DNA of 64,000 bases from Heterodera schachtii (GCA_023374025.1 SIJG01000038.1:270686-334685), one strand, 5' to 3'; shown: positions 46,002 through 57,989, counted from the first letter of the stretch. Numbers and translations: made by a program. Notes: generated from the sequence alone by a model not told the origin.

Positions 46002-47060
46002 ATTAAAATTTTTAAATTAAAATAAAACTTTTTTTATTTATTTAAAATAATAAATTCAATATTAAGATAAAGGTCGATTATTTACCTATTCAACGAAAAT
46101 AGTCAAATATAAATAAGAAAAGGTTTTTTTAATATTGGGCGGGGCGGGGATTAGTGAAAAATGACCCCTCTGGAATGGGGAAGAATTTGTTAATGAGACA
46201 GGAAGGGAAGCGAAGTTCGTCAAATAATTTTTATTTATTTAAATAAATTCAATATTTGGATGAATGTCCATTATTTAAATATTCAACAGAAATAATTAAA
46301 TATAATTTAGAAAATGTTTTTTAATAATTTTGAACGGGGATTAATGAAAATCGACCCCCCCCCAGGGATGGGGAAGAATTGTTCATGAGACAGGAGGGGG
46401 AAGAAGTTTTCCGCAAAATGCAACTAATAAAAAATATTAAAATTTAAAAAAGATTTTTTTAAATTTTAATTAATATAAATTAAATAAATATTTTGGATGA
46501 ATGTGGATTATAAATTAAGAAAATATGTTAATTTGGATGAATGTCGATTATTTAATATTCAACGAAAATAGTTAAAATAAATTAAAAAAAGGTTGTTATT
46601 TTCTCTAATTTTTGGACGGTGACGGGGGACGAGGCTAGTGAAAAATGACCCCTCGGGGATGGGGAAGAATTATTAATGAGACAGAAGGGGAAGAAAGTTT
46701 GTCCGCGTAATGAAAATAAATGATTAAAAATTATATTAAAATTAAAATTTTTATTTAAATAAATTAAAATAAATATTTGGATGAATGTTGTATTAGTTAA
46801 GTATTCAACGAAAATAGTTCAATTCGATTTTCTGTAATTTTTGATTAGTGAAAAATGACCCCTCGGGGATGGGGAAGAATTTGTTAATGAGACGTGAGAG
46901 GAAGAAAGTTCGTCCGCAATATGTAAATAAATGATTAAAATTATAATAAAAATGAAAATACATTTTTTCTAATTCCTTTAAATTATATAAATGAAAAAAA
47001 GCGAAAAATTTAATCGGGGATTGGGAAAATTAATTATTGAGACAAAAGAGAATATAGAAA
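45880..47060. repeat. Tandem array, about 190-300-bp units, 5-6 copies
   Basis: Each unit has a GC-rich phrase GACCCCTCGGGGATGGGGAA with GTTAATGAGACAGGAGGGGA, followed by AT-rich DNA containing TTCAACGAAAATAGT. Units start at about 45905, 46149, 46338, 46633 and 46844, with a degraded one at about 47015. The GC-rich part is much better conserved than the AT-rich part. Confidence 0.85.
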
Positions 47061-47309
47061 ATGATGTTATTTAAATATGTCTGAAAATGATTTAAAATAG
47101 GCAATTTAAAAAATTTATCACAAAAATTAATTATTTAGGTATTATTTTGTCGAAAAATTTTTGAAAAATAAATATTTATTAAAAAAATATGGCGTGAACA
47201 TTTTGACTCGCAGCTATAAGAACTTGTCGGCAAACAAAAATTTGTAAATGCCAGGGGCAGAAATTTAATATGCGGCACACTTTTTTCTATAAAAAAAATA
47301 CTAAATAGA

Positions 47310-47771
47310 ATGCCAAAGGCAACATATTATTACATGAATATTGAGTGTTTGAGCCATCAAAACGCCTCGGGCGCTTTCATTCAGCACAAAACGCATGCCG
47401 AAACATCAAATGGCAAATGCCCCCGGCGGGGAAAAGGCGCCTTTTCGCCTTCACACCCCATTTTTCACACTCAGTCAGTCCATAAAATATTCATCATCAT
47501 ATTTTGCCCATTGGACCACGTCGGCGGTGGTCCGCCAATGCTTTTCAGGTGTGCCATTCATTGGTGGCGCCGTCCGTACATTGGCATCTTTCTCACCTTT
47601 TGGCGGCAGGCAAAATGCCGCGCCCGGGGGTGGGGGAAATGGTGGCAACTTTTGGGGTGTGTGGCCGGCCAACTCACCCCACAGGGTTGGCCAGATTATA
47701 TTGCTGCTGGGGCCACACAAATTCGCATAGACAAAATAATGCAAAAATGCTGGTGGGATATATGGGGATAA
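47310..47771. other. GC-rich patch, coding status unresolved
   Basis: Open frames exist on both strands (plus 153 codons; minus 89 codons at 47744-47475), neither with domain, signal peptide or clean splice structure. A hairpin CATTGGACCAC / GTGGTCCGCCAATG lies at 47512-47542. It could be regulatory DNA or an exon; not called as a gene. Confidence 0.35.
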
Positions 47772-48262
47772 AAAATTAATAATTTGATTTTATTGGGATT
47801 TAAATTATAAAATAGCAAAAAAATATGGTTTTTACTTGGACAAAATTTGCCCAAATAAATTTGTTTACATTGTATTATGTAATTAATTGTGGGAGCCATT
47901 CTAATTGAGTGATGATTTTTTTGAATTTTTTTTAAATAGGATTTTACACGAATTAAAAATTGACATATGACAAACAAACAAAATAAAAAGCTCAGACAAA
48001 ATGTAATTAATTTTTTTGAAGAAATTAGAAAAAAAAGTCATTAGTCGCACTTCAGTCCATCATTAAGGGTGCATTTTTTTCACTTTCAAAACTCGGCAAA
48101 TCTTTCGGTGTGTATTTTTCTCGAACCTTCGAATTATTTCAATAAAAAAAGCTTTTTTGTTAAATTAATTTAATTGAATTTGTTTTATGAACTGGAAATT
48201 TATTTGCGGACTATTAAATTAAAATAAAATAAAAAGAAAATTTAAAGAAAACAAATAAAATA

Positions 48263-48478
48263 ATGCCACAGCGAATTTTAGTCATAAAGCCATTGGGGAA
48301 AACAATGGTCCCAAAATGGCAGCGGAGGCTTAAAAATAACTACCCACCCACGGCGGTTTGGGCGTGCACATTTTTTTATGCCATCAAAATTGGGTGCCGA
48401 GGAGAAGCAATTCAGCAAATTGAGAAGGCTCATAAAATTGTACGAAAAATGGAATACAATAATAAAGCAAAGGAATAA
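48263..48478 (+). CDS. Small basic protein, possibly single-pass membrane
   Basis: 71 codons from an ATG in an AT-rich context. Contents in order: basic N-terminus (MPQRILVIKPLGKTMVPKWQ), a hydrophobic stretch AVWACTFFYAIKIG (about residues 31-45), then a charged helix IQQIEKAHKIVRKMEY and a basic end. The size and layout resemble small mitochondrial inner-membrane proteins, but I do not recognise a family. It has no introns, and its composition is clearly unlike the AT-rich DNA on both sides. Confidence 0.5.
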   Translation: MPQRILVIKPLGKTMVPKWQRRLKNNYPPTAVWACTFFYAIKIGCRGEAIQQIEKAHKIVRKMEYNNKAKE

Positions 48479-48479
48479 A

Positions 48480-51300
48480 AATTTTACAATTACAAAATAC
48501 ACAAAAAATAAATTATATTTAAACGAAGAATTTTTTTTTGAATTTTGTTTATAAATTATATTCAAAAAAAATTCATATTCTGGCTATAATTAATGTTTTT
48601 TAATATAAAAAAATAAAAAATTCAGGTTAAATTAAATTAAATTCATTTTTAACTATATTTTTATGAGTTTGAAAATGTCGGATAAATTTTTAAAAAGTTA
48701 TCCTCTTATAGATTTCAAATGTTTAACTTAATTAATTAATGAATTAATTAATCATTAATTAAGTTGCATTTTGCACAAAAAAATTCTCAAATTACGCAAT
48801 GTTACAATTTTGGGAAAAAAGAATGATGCGCTTGGAGATGAAGAGATAAATTGGATAATCGGATAAAAAGAGATTCGGAAGAACGAACTCCCACTAATTA
48901 CTTAATCCATTCCGTTGCACTAATATGGTAAAGAATTGCACAGAAAAATATAATAAAAGATGAAAGAAAATTGAAAAAATAGAATATATAATTTAATAAG
49001 CTAAAAAGTGATTTTTTATTGAAGTATTTAAGTAAAAATTGAAAAAATAAAAATAATTTAGTTTAAAATTAAAAAATGCAATGGTTCTTACTTTGAGAAA
49101 TTGTTAAAATAGAGTTTTGCCCGGCTGTTTTGAACGGAAAGAAAAAATTTACAGCAAATTCTGATAAATTTTTCAAAAAAGCTATGAATTCTCCTTTCAG
49201 CCATTTAAATACGGAATTTTCTTGAAAATTATAAATAAAATTTTCAAAAATTTCCTATTGACTTTCCTTTAGCCCCCTCTTTTCTATTGGCTTCTTCCAT
49301 GCCATATGCCCCTTTCTCTGATGGCACTCTGTCAATTTTTGGCACATTGTAAAACAAAATTACAAATTTGCATATATGCCAACACTCGCGGGGTGAGGGG
49401 CAAATCATCTGCTGCTGATCGTAAAGTGAAACTGAATTATGCTTATGGTGGATGGATATGCAGCCCCACCGGCGGGGGTTGACGGACGAACGATTTGACT
49501 GGTTTCTATGCTCAGATTTTGCCCCCCTCCGGGCAGCCCCAAATTTGTGCCCCCCCCCCCCCCCCAATCACAAAAATGACCACTCACATGGACATAATGA
49601 AGGGGTGGGAACAATTTTGTAAATGTGTAGAGGAGATTTGTTTGTAGTAAAAAAAAACGAAAAAACCAATGGATTTTAATGGAATTTTTAAATTTTAAAA
49701 TATTTTTTTAAGGAGTTTCTACTTGAGAAAGAAGGCAGACCTCCTCTGATTCTGTTAAATTTTTATGAAATTTATGGGGAAAAAGAAATTTAAAAGATGA
49801 AATTTTTGTTTGATTTGTTTCTAAGACTTTTTTGGAGAAATTTTTATTATTTTTTCGACTTTTTATGAAATTTATTCCCCGATTGAGGCTGTTGCTCCCC
49901 GACATTTTTGAAATTTCTCCAGTTTTCTATCTTTCTAAAAATTGTCATAAGTTTTCTCAAACGAAACTAAGCAAAGCAATTTGGTATCGTTTAAATTAAA
50001 ACGGCACGGCGCCGAACCAGCCCGTCCCGCGGAGGTCTGGGATGTGGCGGGTGCTCTTAAAAATGCTACTCCCTTGATACAACATTTTTTTTGAAAAAAC
50101 TAATTAATTTAATTTAAATTTTGAGTGTCCAAAATGCATGGGCTGCTGCCCCCGGCTCTTTCTTCGTCATCATTACGTTTCGCTAGCACAAGCACACAAA
50201 CAGCATCAAGCAGTACACAAAATGCTCTGCTGCCAACAAAGAAGATGGGGCTTTTCCCAGATGAAGCGTTGACAGATCCCCCGGGGGCTCTCTCTCTCTG
50301 TCCCTCTGTCAAATTCTCCCATTAATCTTCACCCGCACAACCCAACCCAACCCAAACGTCTCCCACACGTCCCCCGGGGCGATTTTGCAGCAGCAGCACA
50401 GAGCGGTGGAGGGAATGGCAAATTGCTGCAGGCCATCAAAGTGTGTTTGTGGGTTTTTTGGGAATTAATTGGACATGGCCAGGGGGGGGGGGCGGGGGAG
50501 ACATTTTGTCCAAAAATTTTGAATTTGGACAACGTTTGGCTTTTGCTGGAAATTGGTTGATGAATTTTATTTAAAATTTAAAATGTGTGTGTGTGGCTTT
50601 AGGAAATTGGTATAATCTTGTTTAAAATATAGGAAAATCTTTTTTTTTGGGTCAATGAAAATGGCATAAGGCCTCTGGAGTGTGAATTTTTAGAAATTTT
50701 TTTTTGGCATTTTATTGAACTATGATGCATTTACCGGTGAGTTGTGAATTGGGATTTTGCCAAAAAACATTGCCGTAGGTATTATAAAAAATATTTAGCA
50801 TTTCAAAAAAAAATAAATGAATACGACCCATTGGGCCTTGGAAAATTATGAAAAAATCTTAGACGATCATTTTCAAAGGCAATGAAACTCAGTAACTATT
50901 GGAATTTTGACGACATAAGCTTTAGAATTTTTTTTTGAATTGCTTAACTGAACCAGTCCTCTGCTGGTGGGACTGGAATAGAATGGACAGACTTAAAAAT
51001 TTGTTTTGCGTGGCGCGGGACAAAAAATTTTGCCCAATTTCAATTCTTGCCCAAAAATTATGCTATTAAATTAGTCAAAAAACAAATCAAAAAATAAAAT
51101 TTTATTTGAAATTTTGCTATATCAACAAATTTTTAATTCAATGACATAATTATATTGCCTAAAGGTTCTCTGTTAGCCTGTAACATTAAATAACTACAAA
51201 TTGGCCATAACTTTTTTGAAAAATTAATGAAAATTTTTGAAATTTGGCAGGGCTAAATAGACAAATCTTAGTGGTGGGCCAAAATTCCTTTTTAACGTTG
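48480..51300. other. Intergenic DNA with two GC-richer patches
   Basis: Patches at about 49240-49570 (C run at 49550-49565) and 50100-50500 carry overlapping frames on both strands; none is supported by domain or splice evidence. The phrase at 49856-49925 (TTTATGAAATTTATTCCCCG, GCTCCCCGACATTTTTGAAA) resembles 36700-36770 in a collagen intron, indicating a dispersed repeat. Confidence 0.45.
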
Positions 51301-51311
51301 CCAAAAATTTA

Positions 51312-51551
51312 TTATTTTTTCATGCCAATAGCGCTTTTTTGACGGGAGAAATAAGACAAAAGTGGACATGACATGACACGGGGAGGAATTTGCCCCCTCC
51401 GGGGCCATTTCACATTTACACATTTTGATGGGATGTCGGGAGAAGAAATGGGCCCGGCTTTAACCCCATCGGCGGAGCTTACAATGTCAATTTTTGATGA
51501 AAATGTCACCGATTTATGAGCTCTTTGAATTTCGCTGTCCTTACGGTGCAT
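51312..51551 (-). CDS. ORF or first exon of unknown protein (present three times)
   Basis: 79 codons beginning MHRKDSEIQRAHKSVTFSSK. The same N-terminal 50 codons recur on the plus strand at 63404 (intact start, cut after PRS by a hAT-like insertion) and at about 62905 (ATG lost). The conserved region has coding-like composition, ends in a basic KWPRRGQIPPR and could continue by splicing. No domain recognised. It is shared only as part of the inverted duplication, so conservation does not by itself prove selection. Confidence 0.4.
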   Translation of the reverse strand: MHRKDSEIQRAHKSVTFSSKIDIVSSADGVKAGPISSPDIPSKCVNVKWPRRGQIPPRVMSCPLLSYFSRQKSAIGMKK

Positions 51552-52490
51552 TATTTTAATTTTTAAGAATTAAATTTAATATTTAAATTAATATCGTAAA
51601 ATTGTTTTACTTTTATAAATTAATTTTTTTTATTAAACTTTGAATATTTCTGCAAATAATAATCTATTCTTTTTAAAATTAATTTAAAAATATTCTTTTA
51701 ATTAAAGGAACAAATTAAAAAAAACAAAAAAAAAATTGGAATAAAATATATTATTTTTTTTGAAATGTATCCTATTTTAAAGTGTTAAGAAAATTATAAA
51801 AATAACATAAATTAGATTTGGATGGATATAAAAATAAAATCGCTTAAAGAAAAAAAGGAAAGTTTAAAATTTAAATAATAAATAAATATTCAAAATCAAA
51901 CGAGAAAAAAATGCTCTAATAAAATTTAGAATTCTGTAAAGCATAGAAAATTATTTTTAAATTATTTTATTTTGTATAACTAAAAAAAACGAATTTTTGA
52001 AAAATTAAGAGCCTTAAATAGAGACAAATGAATCCATTTCGCCTTCGCTGTGTCGCCGTCGTCTTCCACTAATTGCTTAATTTTTTGTAATTACCAAAAT
52101 GCAACAACAACAACAAAAAAAAAACAAACAAAAAAATGATGAACGGGAGAATATTTTTCTTCGGGGCATTCTCATTCATATTCATTCCCTCTCAATGCAC
52201 TAATTGCGACACAACACAACATAATGCCAACCAAATTATGAATAATAATTTGAAAAATGGGCAAACGCCCACCGCCAAATGGCCTTCATTAAGCGAGAGA
52301 CCCCTGGGGGGAAATTGTAACAAAAAATCACTGATTGTGAGGAGTTAGGTGGTCGGTCAATCGTTCGTCCGCCATGCGATTCCAACACATTTTTTTACTA
52401 TCTGATTTAGTGGTTTAGGAAATTGCTTAGAAAAAAATAGTTTATATTAAAAAAAAGATGGAAATTAATTAAGTGTAATACCTCACAATT
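51404..52490. repeat. Inverted duplication, left copy
   Basis: Nearly identical in inverse orientation to 61996-63555 (excluding insertions there). Landmarks: GGTGGTCGGTCAATCGTTCG at about 52350 faces its complement at about 62115, and AAGCGAGAGACCCCTGGGG at about 52295 its complement at about 62180. The few differences suggest a recent event. About 9.5 kb lies between the copies. Confidence 0.9.
52136..52348 (+). CDS. Possible small secreted protein (copy 1)
   Basis: 70 codons. MMNGRIFFFGAFSFIFIPSQ looks like a signal peptide, followed by a polar Asn/Gln-rich part with three cysteines (C-TN-C and GGNC). The inverted copy at 62134-62379 differs in coding only at one signal-peptide residue and extends the frame upstream with MQQQQKKTNKK. 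Unknown family; the frame could be fortuitous. Confidence 0.35.
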   Translation: MMNGRIFFFGAFSFIFIPSQCTNCDTTQHNANQIMNNNLKNGQTPTAKWPSLSERPLGGNCNKKSLIVRS

Positions 52491-52737
52491 TTTGAGGATT
52501 AAAGATTGATTATCTAATGGAAAATTACAAAATCTCCAATAATAATAATAACAACAACTATTTTTTGCATCCAAATAACTAATTTTGTGAATTCAAGGCT
52601 AATTATAAAAACGAACAAATTTTTATTTTTATTTAATTATTTAGAATAATTTTCATTAAATAATAATTTTAATCGTTTTGTTCTACCTAAATTTAATTTC
52701 AATATTTGGTTTCGTTTTGCGGAGTTTAGGTGCACAA

Positions 52738-53892
52738 CAGGGGTGGGACAACTCTCGCCTCTCGTCTCTCGCCAACTCTCGCCATTTTTGGTACTCTCGC
52801 CTCTCGTCTCTCGTCTCTCGCCTCTCGTTTTTTGGGACGAGAGGCGAGAGTTGAAAATACACCCCTAAAGATTGAACTTTTGAGCAGTCAGAAAAATTTT
52901 CAAATTTACGCGAAAAAAATCATAAATCTTTTTCTCCTTCCTTAATGACTTCTCTATTTTTGGATAGCTCAATTCAAATGTGGTCTGGTGGCTAAACCAT
53001 CTACCTTTCATTATTTTTTTCTTGGGTTCAATTCCCCAACGGAACATAAATTTTTTTTATATTTTCTTTACATTATTTCAATTGAAATTTAATTAATAAA
53101 AAATATTCAACTTAAAAATTATTGTTTTTTTATTTTTTTAAAGAGCCTAAAACCGCAAATTTAACCAAAACTTTGATCATTTTTTGATAAATTCTGTAAA
53201 CAAATCTCACTCAAAATGTCAAAATTTTTCCGGCGGCGCCTAGGACCCCGCACCCGCCCCCAATGTTCCAAAAAAGTTTTTTTGAAAATACAGCGCCACA
53301 AAAAATCGATTTAAAAACAAAAAATTAAAAAAACAAGTTTTGGTCATTTTTTGAATAAAATCTGTTAACAAATCCAAAGTCAATTTTCAAAATTTTTTTC
53401 GGCGGCGCCTACCGGCACCGTCCGACCCCAACTGTCCCCGAAGTTTTAAAAAACGCACCGCAAAAAAAGGTGGTTTGAATGGCAAAAAATAATAAAGTTT
53501 GTTTGTAAAATAAATATTTTTCATGAAAATATTTATTTTATTTTCATGAAAAAATTTAAAGATTTTTTGGATTTTTCAGGACCTGACTCGGTTTAAAAGC
53601 TAGGGCCCTGACCCGGTTTTTCTGGAGCCGGCAATACCCTGACCCGGTATTTGCCCAAATACCCGGGCCTGTGACCCTAATTTAATATACGATTTTGAAG
53701 TTTTTTAAATAAAAAAAATAAGGCTACAGAAAAAATTGAAAAACTCTCGCCTCTCGTCCTCTCGCCTCTCACCAACTCTCGTGTTTTTGGGGACTCTCGC
53801 CTCTCGCCAAACTCTCGCTCTCGTCTTTTTGGGGACTCTCGCCTCTCGCCAAACTCTCGCTCTCGTCTTTTCTGAGACAAGTCACACCCCTG
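52738..53892. mobile_element. 1155-bp hAT-like element with CTCTCGCC words
   Basis: Ends CAGGGGTGGGACAACTCTCG and AAGTCACACCCCTG, a classic hAT terminus. Flanks GTGCACAA (52730-52737, 53893-53900) are a perfect 8-bp duplication. The left arm (52751-52852) and right arm (53742-53878) repeat CTCTCGCCTCTCGTCT, partly in the same and partly in inverse orientation. The interior contains a tRNA-like piece (52980-53045) and two copies of CGGCGGCGCCTA (53229, 53401). No transposase frame: non-autonomous. Confidence 0.92.
52980..53045 (+). repeat. tRNA-like segment inside the hAT-like element
   Basis: TGGTGGCTAAACCATCTACC followed about 20 bp on by GGGTTCAATTCCCC, resembling A and B boxes of a tRNA. 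The anticodon arm cannot be drawn. Probably a SINE or tRNA relic captured by the element. Confidence 0.5.
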
Positions 53893-54426
53893 GTGCACAA
53901 GTTTATTGATAGAAAACCGATTTGATATATAATTTGTTGTTTTATCAATAAATATAATAAATCGCAAATAGTTTTTAATTAAAACAAAATTATTTAGTAA
54001 AATAAAGAAATAATGTCAGCAAATTTATTCATAAATTAATGCAATTTGAATTATTTAATAATGAATAAATTATTATTTTATATATATATATTTTAATAAA
54101 AAAATAAATAGAAAAGACATCGCCCAATGCCGAAGAGAATGCGTCTCAATTAGGATGAATTGATGCCGTAAATAATTGCGCAGTGTGTGCCGTTTTTGTG
54201 GTGGAGCAGAAGAAAATAAAGGTTAATTTTGTTGGTGTAAAAATGGCACACAAAAAGATGATGGTCCATCGAGATAAGAATGAAAATATTCACTAAAATG
54301 AAAAAATATTTAATTTTTTTTTACCATTTTCATAAATAAGATAATTATAATCAATCAGATCAGAGGAAGCTTTCGCTAAAATTTTTTTTTAAATTCTAAC
54401 ATTTAACAGAAGAATCCCCTTTTTTT

Positions 54427-54807
54427 AGGGGGCACCCCAAAACGTCGCCGGCCGAAACGTCGCCGGAAGACTTTTTGACCATAACTTTGTTCATTGTAAA
54501 TCAAATTAAGCATTCTTGGTGTTGTTCGATAGCTTTATGTGTTTACTATTAATAGGCTAAATTTAAAAAATTTTCGTTAAGTTTCAAAAAAGTTATGGCC
54601 AGAAGGAACTCAAAAACCTAGTATTTCGAAGAACTTTTTTTGCTCTGATTTTTTTTTGTACATTAATAAAAAACTTTGAAAAATTTGTAGTTTTTCATAA
54701 GCTTTGGAACAATACCAAGAATGTTTAATATGGTAGAGTAGTAAAAAAGTTATGGTCCAAAAATTCGCCCGGCGACGTTTCGGCTGGCGACGTTTTTTCC
54801 TGGTCCG
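54427..54807. mobile_element. Foldback element, arm word AAACGTCGCCGGCCG
   Basis: Left arm AAACGTCGCCGGCCGAAACG and right arm its complement (CGACGTTTCGGCTGGCGACG). The core includes CATAACTTTGTTCATTGTAA, CTTGGTGTTGTTCGATAGC and AAAGTTATGGCCAGAA, matching the cores at 15016 and 61285. Flanked by CTTTTTTT on both sides (54419-54426, 54808-54815); the low complexity makes this duplication less certain. Right end TGGTCCG corresponds to the CGGACC end of the 61285 element. Confidence 0.85.
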
Positions 54808-55199
54808 CTTTTTTTATTGATAAAAATTATTCCTCATTAATTTGTTTTACCATTTATAGTCACTTTTTGGTCATTGCGAAAGGAAAAAAAGAAAAAATTC
54901 ACAAAAAATTTCAATCACTAATTAGTCACAATTAATTAATTAATTAATTATTTAATTTGTTTTTAACTTCTTTTGTGATTATGAAAAATTTTAAAAATAT
55001 TAATCGTTTATAATAATAATTACCAATATTTTGTGATGCAATGTTTCTATTCCAATAAGCGTAAAAACATATTAAAAAAGAATTTATTTATTAATTAACT
55101 AATAAATTAGGCAATATCCGTCGTGGTTAAAACTCGATTTTTAATATAAGAAATAAAAAATTAGGAAATTACCACAAAATTCCCTGATTTTAATGGCAA

Positions 55200-55815
55200 T
55201 GTGACAAAATTGGGGAGAAATTTGGAGAATATGAAAGGACAGAATGCCAAAAATATGGCAAATATTTGGATATTTTATACGAATATTTATTCGGACTTTA
55301 TGTTGAAGGTTTGTTGTTTTTTTAATCTGATGTAATTTAAATTACAAAATTATTTTATTTAGCTAAATGTCCTGAGATAAAGAAACAATTGCCATCACTG
55401 GTGAAGCCAAACTTTCGGCTTACAAGCTTATTTGGTGCTGTCAAAAAGTTGGACGATATTTCGAAATATTTTTGGAAAAAAGGTGAAAATGAATTTGAGG
55501 ATTTCAATGATTATTTAAGCATAAATTTGTCAAATGAGAAGGAATTGAATTACGAAATAAATGGGGAGAAAATTGAAGAAAATGGAGAAAAGGCAATGAT
55601 CAAAAAGGAAAAGCAAAAAAAGAAACATTTCAATGATCCGGAGGAAATTGAAAATTTGAACTAAAAATGGAAAAAAATATGTGAAAAAACAAAAGAAAAT
55701 GCCAAGGAAGAAAAGGCCAATTTGGAAAAAGCATTGACAAATACGGCAAATAATTATACGAAATTAAAATGCAATGGCAAATTTGGCATTTTCGATTCGT
55801 CGCCATTTTCATAAA
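55200..55815 (+). pseudogene. Secreted modular family, member 2 (5'-truncated)
   Basis: Begins in the middle of the second module (WQCDKIGEKFGEYERTECQK, then YLDILYEYLFGLYVE). An intron follows (55309-55362), then KCPEIKKQLPSLVKPNFRL. A TAA at 55662 interrupts the frame, after which homology continues (KWKKICEKTKENAKEE to FGIFDSSPFS and a stop near 55814). The signal-peptide exon and first module are absent. A foldback element is inserted 30 bp after the stop. Confidence 0.8.
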
Positions 55816-55848
55816 AATGATTTGTATTTCAAAAATCCTTGCTTCTTT

Positions 55849-56854
55849 GCCTTACGGACATTTGCGGACGGACATTTGCGGACGGACACTTGCGGACGGA
55901 CATTTGCGGACGGACATTTGCGGATGGACATTTGCGGACGGACATTTGCGGACAATTTCGTGCAAAAATAAAAAAATTTCGTAAAATTTTTTTTTATTTT
56001 TCTGAAAATAATGATTGGAGACTTCAAAACAAATAAAACTTTGTTTTTTGGTTTTAAAGCCTAATATCTCATTTTTACACTTCTAAAAAATTAATTTCAT
56101 TAGTCAAAGTGCAAGGCTGGTAATTTTCATTCGGGTGAGAGTGCTGTCATTTTCAAAAAATCCAAAAACCTGAAAATTTATTTTCAATAGGATTTTTTCA
56201 CCGTCATTTTTTAAATTTCTCTAGCCATACAGACAAATCTTTGACTTTGCTACACGCCCCCTCAATTTTCTTTTCCTTATTTGTTCGGTGTAGAGAAGAA
56301 CCAAGATAAATCTTGCTCTACTGTACATTAGCAGGGAAAGCATTCGAGACCCTAAAAATTTTCAGAAAGTCGGAAATCTGATCCCTAAAAATGTTGGGAA
56401 TCGGGTTTTAGTGCAGTCTGTATTTATAAAATAGTCTGTGCATTTTTAAATTGCAAGCAAATTTTGTTCTCTATTAAGCATGTCTCATAATTTTCTAAGG
56501 ATAAAAATAGCACTCTCACCCGAATTTGAGTGCAACAGGCGACATTCACACTTCCCCGATCATGGGGACCAACTCTACTTTAATCACTTAAAAGAACACC
56601 AGCATTGCACTTTGATCAGTGAAATTAATTTTTTAGAAGTGTAAAAATGAGAGATTAGGCTTTAAAACAAAAAACAAAGTTTTATTTGTTTTAAGTCTCC
56701 AATCCTTATTTTCAGAAAAATTTAAAAAAATTTTATGAAATTTTTTTATTTTTGCACGAAATTGTCCGCAAATGTCCGTCCGCAAATGTCCATCCGCAAA
56801 TGTCCGTCCGCAAATGTCCGTCCGCAAATGTCCGTCCGCAAATGTCCCACTGCG
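55849..56854. mobile_element. 1006-bp foldback element, arm word TTGCGGACGGACA
   Basis: Left arm: seven tandem TTGCGGACGGACA words (55859-55951) followed by about 160 bp of unique sequence. Right arm: the same in inverse order (about 56600-56848), including TGCACGAAATTGTCCGCAAA. Inner sequences also pair (TTCGGGTGAGAGTGCT at 56132 with AGCACTCTCACCCGAA at 56509). GCTTCTTT is perfectly duplicated at 55841-55848 and 56855-56862. No coding capacity. Confidence 0.92.
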
Positions 56855-57099
56855 GCTTCTTTATGCCTTTTCCTATATTTATTCATTTTTAACAGATATT
56901 CATTTTTATGTCCTCTTTTCCATTATCATTTATTTTTCAAAATTATTGGATTTTATAATCATTTCCTATATTTATTTATTCATTTTTAACTTTTCCTATT
57001 TTTCGTAATCATTTTCTAAAAAATCCCTTGTGCTAACCATAAAATTCGTTCTAAATTCTAGTTGATCACTACTCTATTTAGCATTCATTTATTTAAATG

Positions 57100-57540
57100 T
57101 GATTTGGTGCATGAAATTTGTTTATCTTTTTTTTTTATAAAAATTGTAATTCTTATTGTCAGCGCCGAATTATTAAGGGCAGCTAAGCCAAAATCTGACA
57201 TTTCGCCAAACGGACATAATTTTGGTTAAAGATGAGAAAATAATTTTTAAAAAATGTTCAATTTTTTCTTTTTTTGCATTTTTTGATCTTTTTCATGACT
57301 TTTTTCACTTTTAAGGCAAAATTTGAATTTTAACGAAGAAAATTCCGGAAAATAAATAAATTTTTAAGAGCAATTAAAAATTTAAGCCAAAAATTAGCAT
57401 TGTGCTAGCGAAATGGATAAAAAAAGAGACTTTTTGGAGAAATTCACATTTTTTATTAAACAGTTTTTCTTTATTTTTTGGCACATAACAAATAAAAACA
57501 TCAAATTTTAAATATAAAAATGTTTTCGAGCTTTTTACTT
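57100..57540. other. AT-rich spacer
   Basis: No gene or repeat recognised. Confidence 0.4.
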
Positions 57541-57549
57541 TCGCCTTCG

Positions 57550-57827
57550 CACATATTTTTCATTTTTTTGCTCAAATTCTTTTCGAATTCTTTTAAGGTA
57601 CGTCGATTCGTTGAAAATTTCTTTTCCCTTTTTTAGGTTTTTATGTCCGGTAATTAAATGCTTTGTCATCGACCTTATAAAATAGATGGTGTAAATAAAA
57701 TATTTCATTAATTAGCTCAAATTTAAATTCTCACCGATGGATTTGCATTTGAAATTGGAATTAAAAAATATTGGATAATTATAAAAAATAAAGACACAGC
57801 AGAAGTAGTGCAAACAGTTATTTTCAT
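57550..57827 (-). pseudogene. Secreted modular family, member 3 (deletion derivative)
   Basis: The signal-peptide exon is intact (57827-57735, 31 codons, ending PISNANPS before a GTGAG donor). After an intron ending TTATAAG, the next exon opens VDDKAFNYRT and then hits a stop. Beyond it lies the C-terminal coiled region (KKGKEIFNES, then EFEQKNEKY) in the same orientation. Everything between, including both modules, is deleted. If spliced it could still make a 41-residue secreted peptide, but there is no evidence that it does. Confidence 0.7.
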
Positions 57828-57989
57828 CTTATTTAAAATTTAATTAATTAACAATATTAAAATAATATGGAAAAATCCCCGTTTAGTTATTGACCAATTT
57901 TCCGGTCTAATCATTTAAAAAAATAAATTCAAAATTTTTTGAATAATTTTTCAATAAAAAATTTAAATAATTAAAACTTAATTTTTGAA

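Noticed and set aside
47310..47771. 153-codon plus-strand frame as a gene
   Set aside because: A competing minus-strand frame is equally open, no domain or signal was seen, and Trp/Cys-rich composition is untypical of real proteins.
50109..50532. Frames on both strands near 50.1-50.5 kb
   Set aside because: Mutually overlapping, Ser/Pro-rich from GC-rich DNA, no splice or domain support.
55859..55951. Short regular repeat that could suggest a CRISPR array
   Set aside because: The units are contiguous with no spacers, are mirrored in the other arm of an inverted-repeat element, and the window is eukaryotic.
55774..56036. Frames with repeated DICGRTFADGHLR units
   Set aside because: They are translations of the 13-bp tandem word of a foldback arm in several frames; the same frames appear inverted at 56633-56827.
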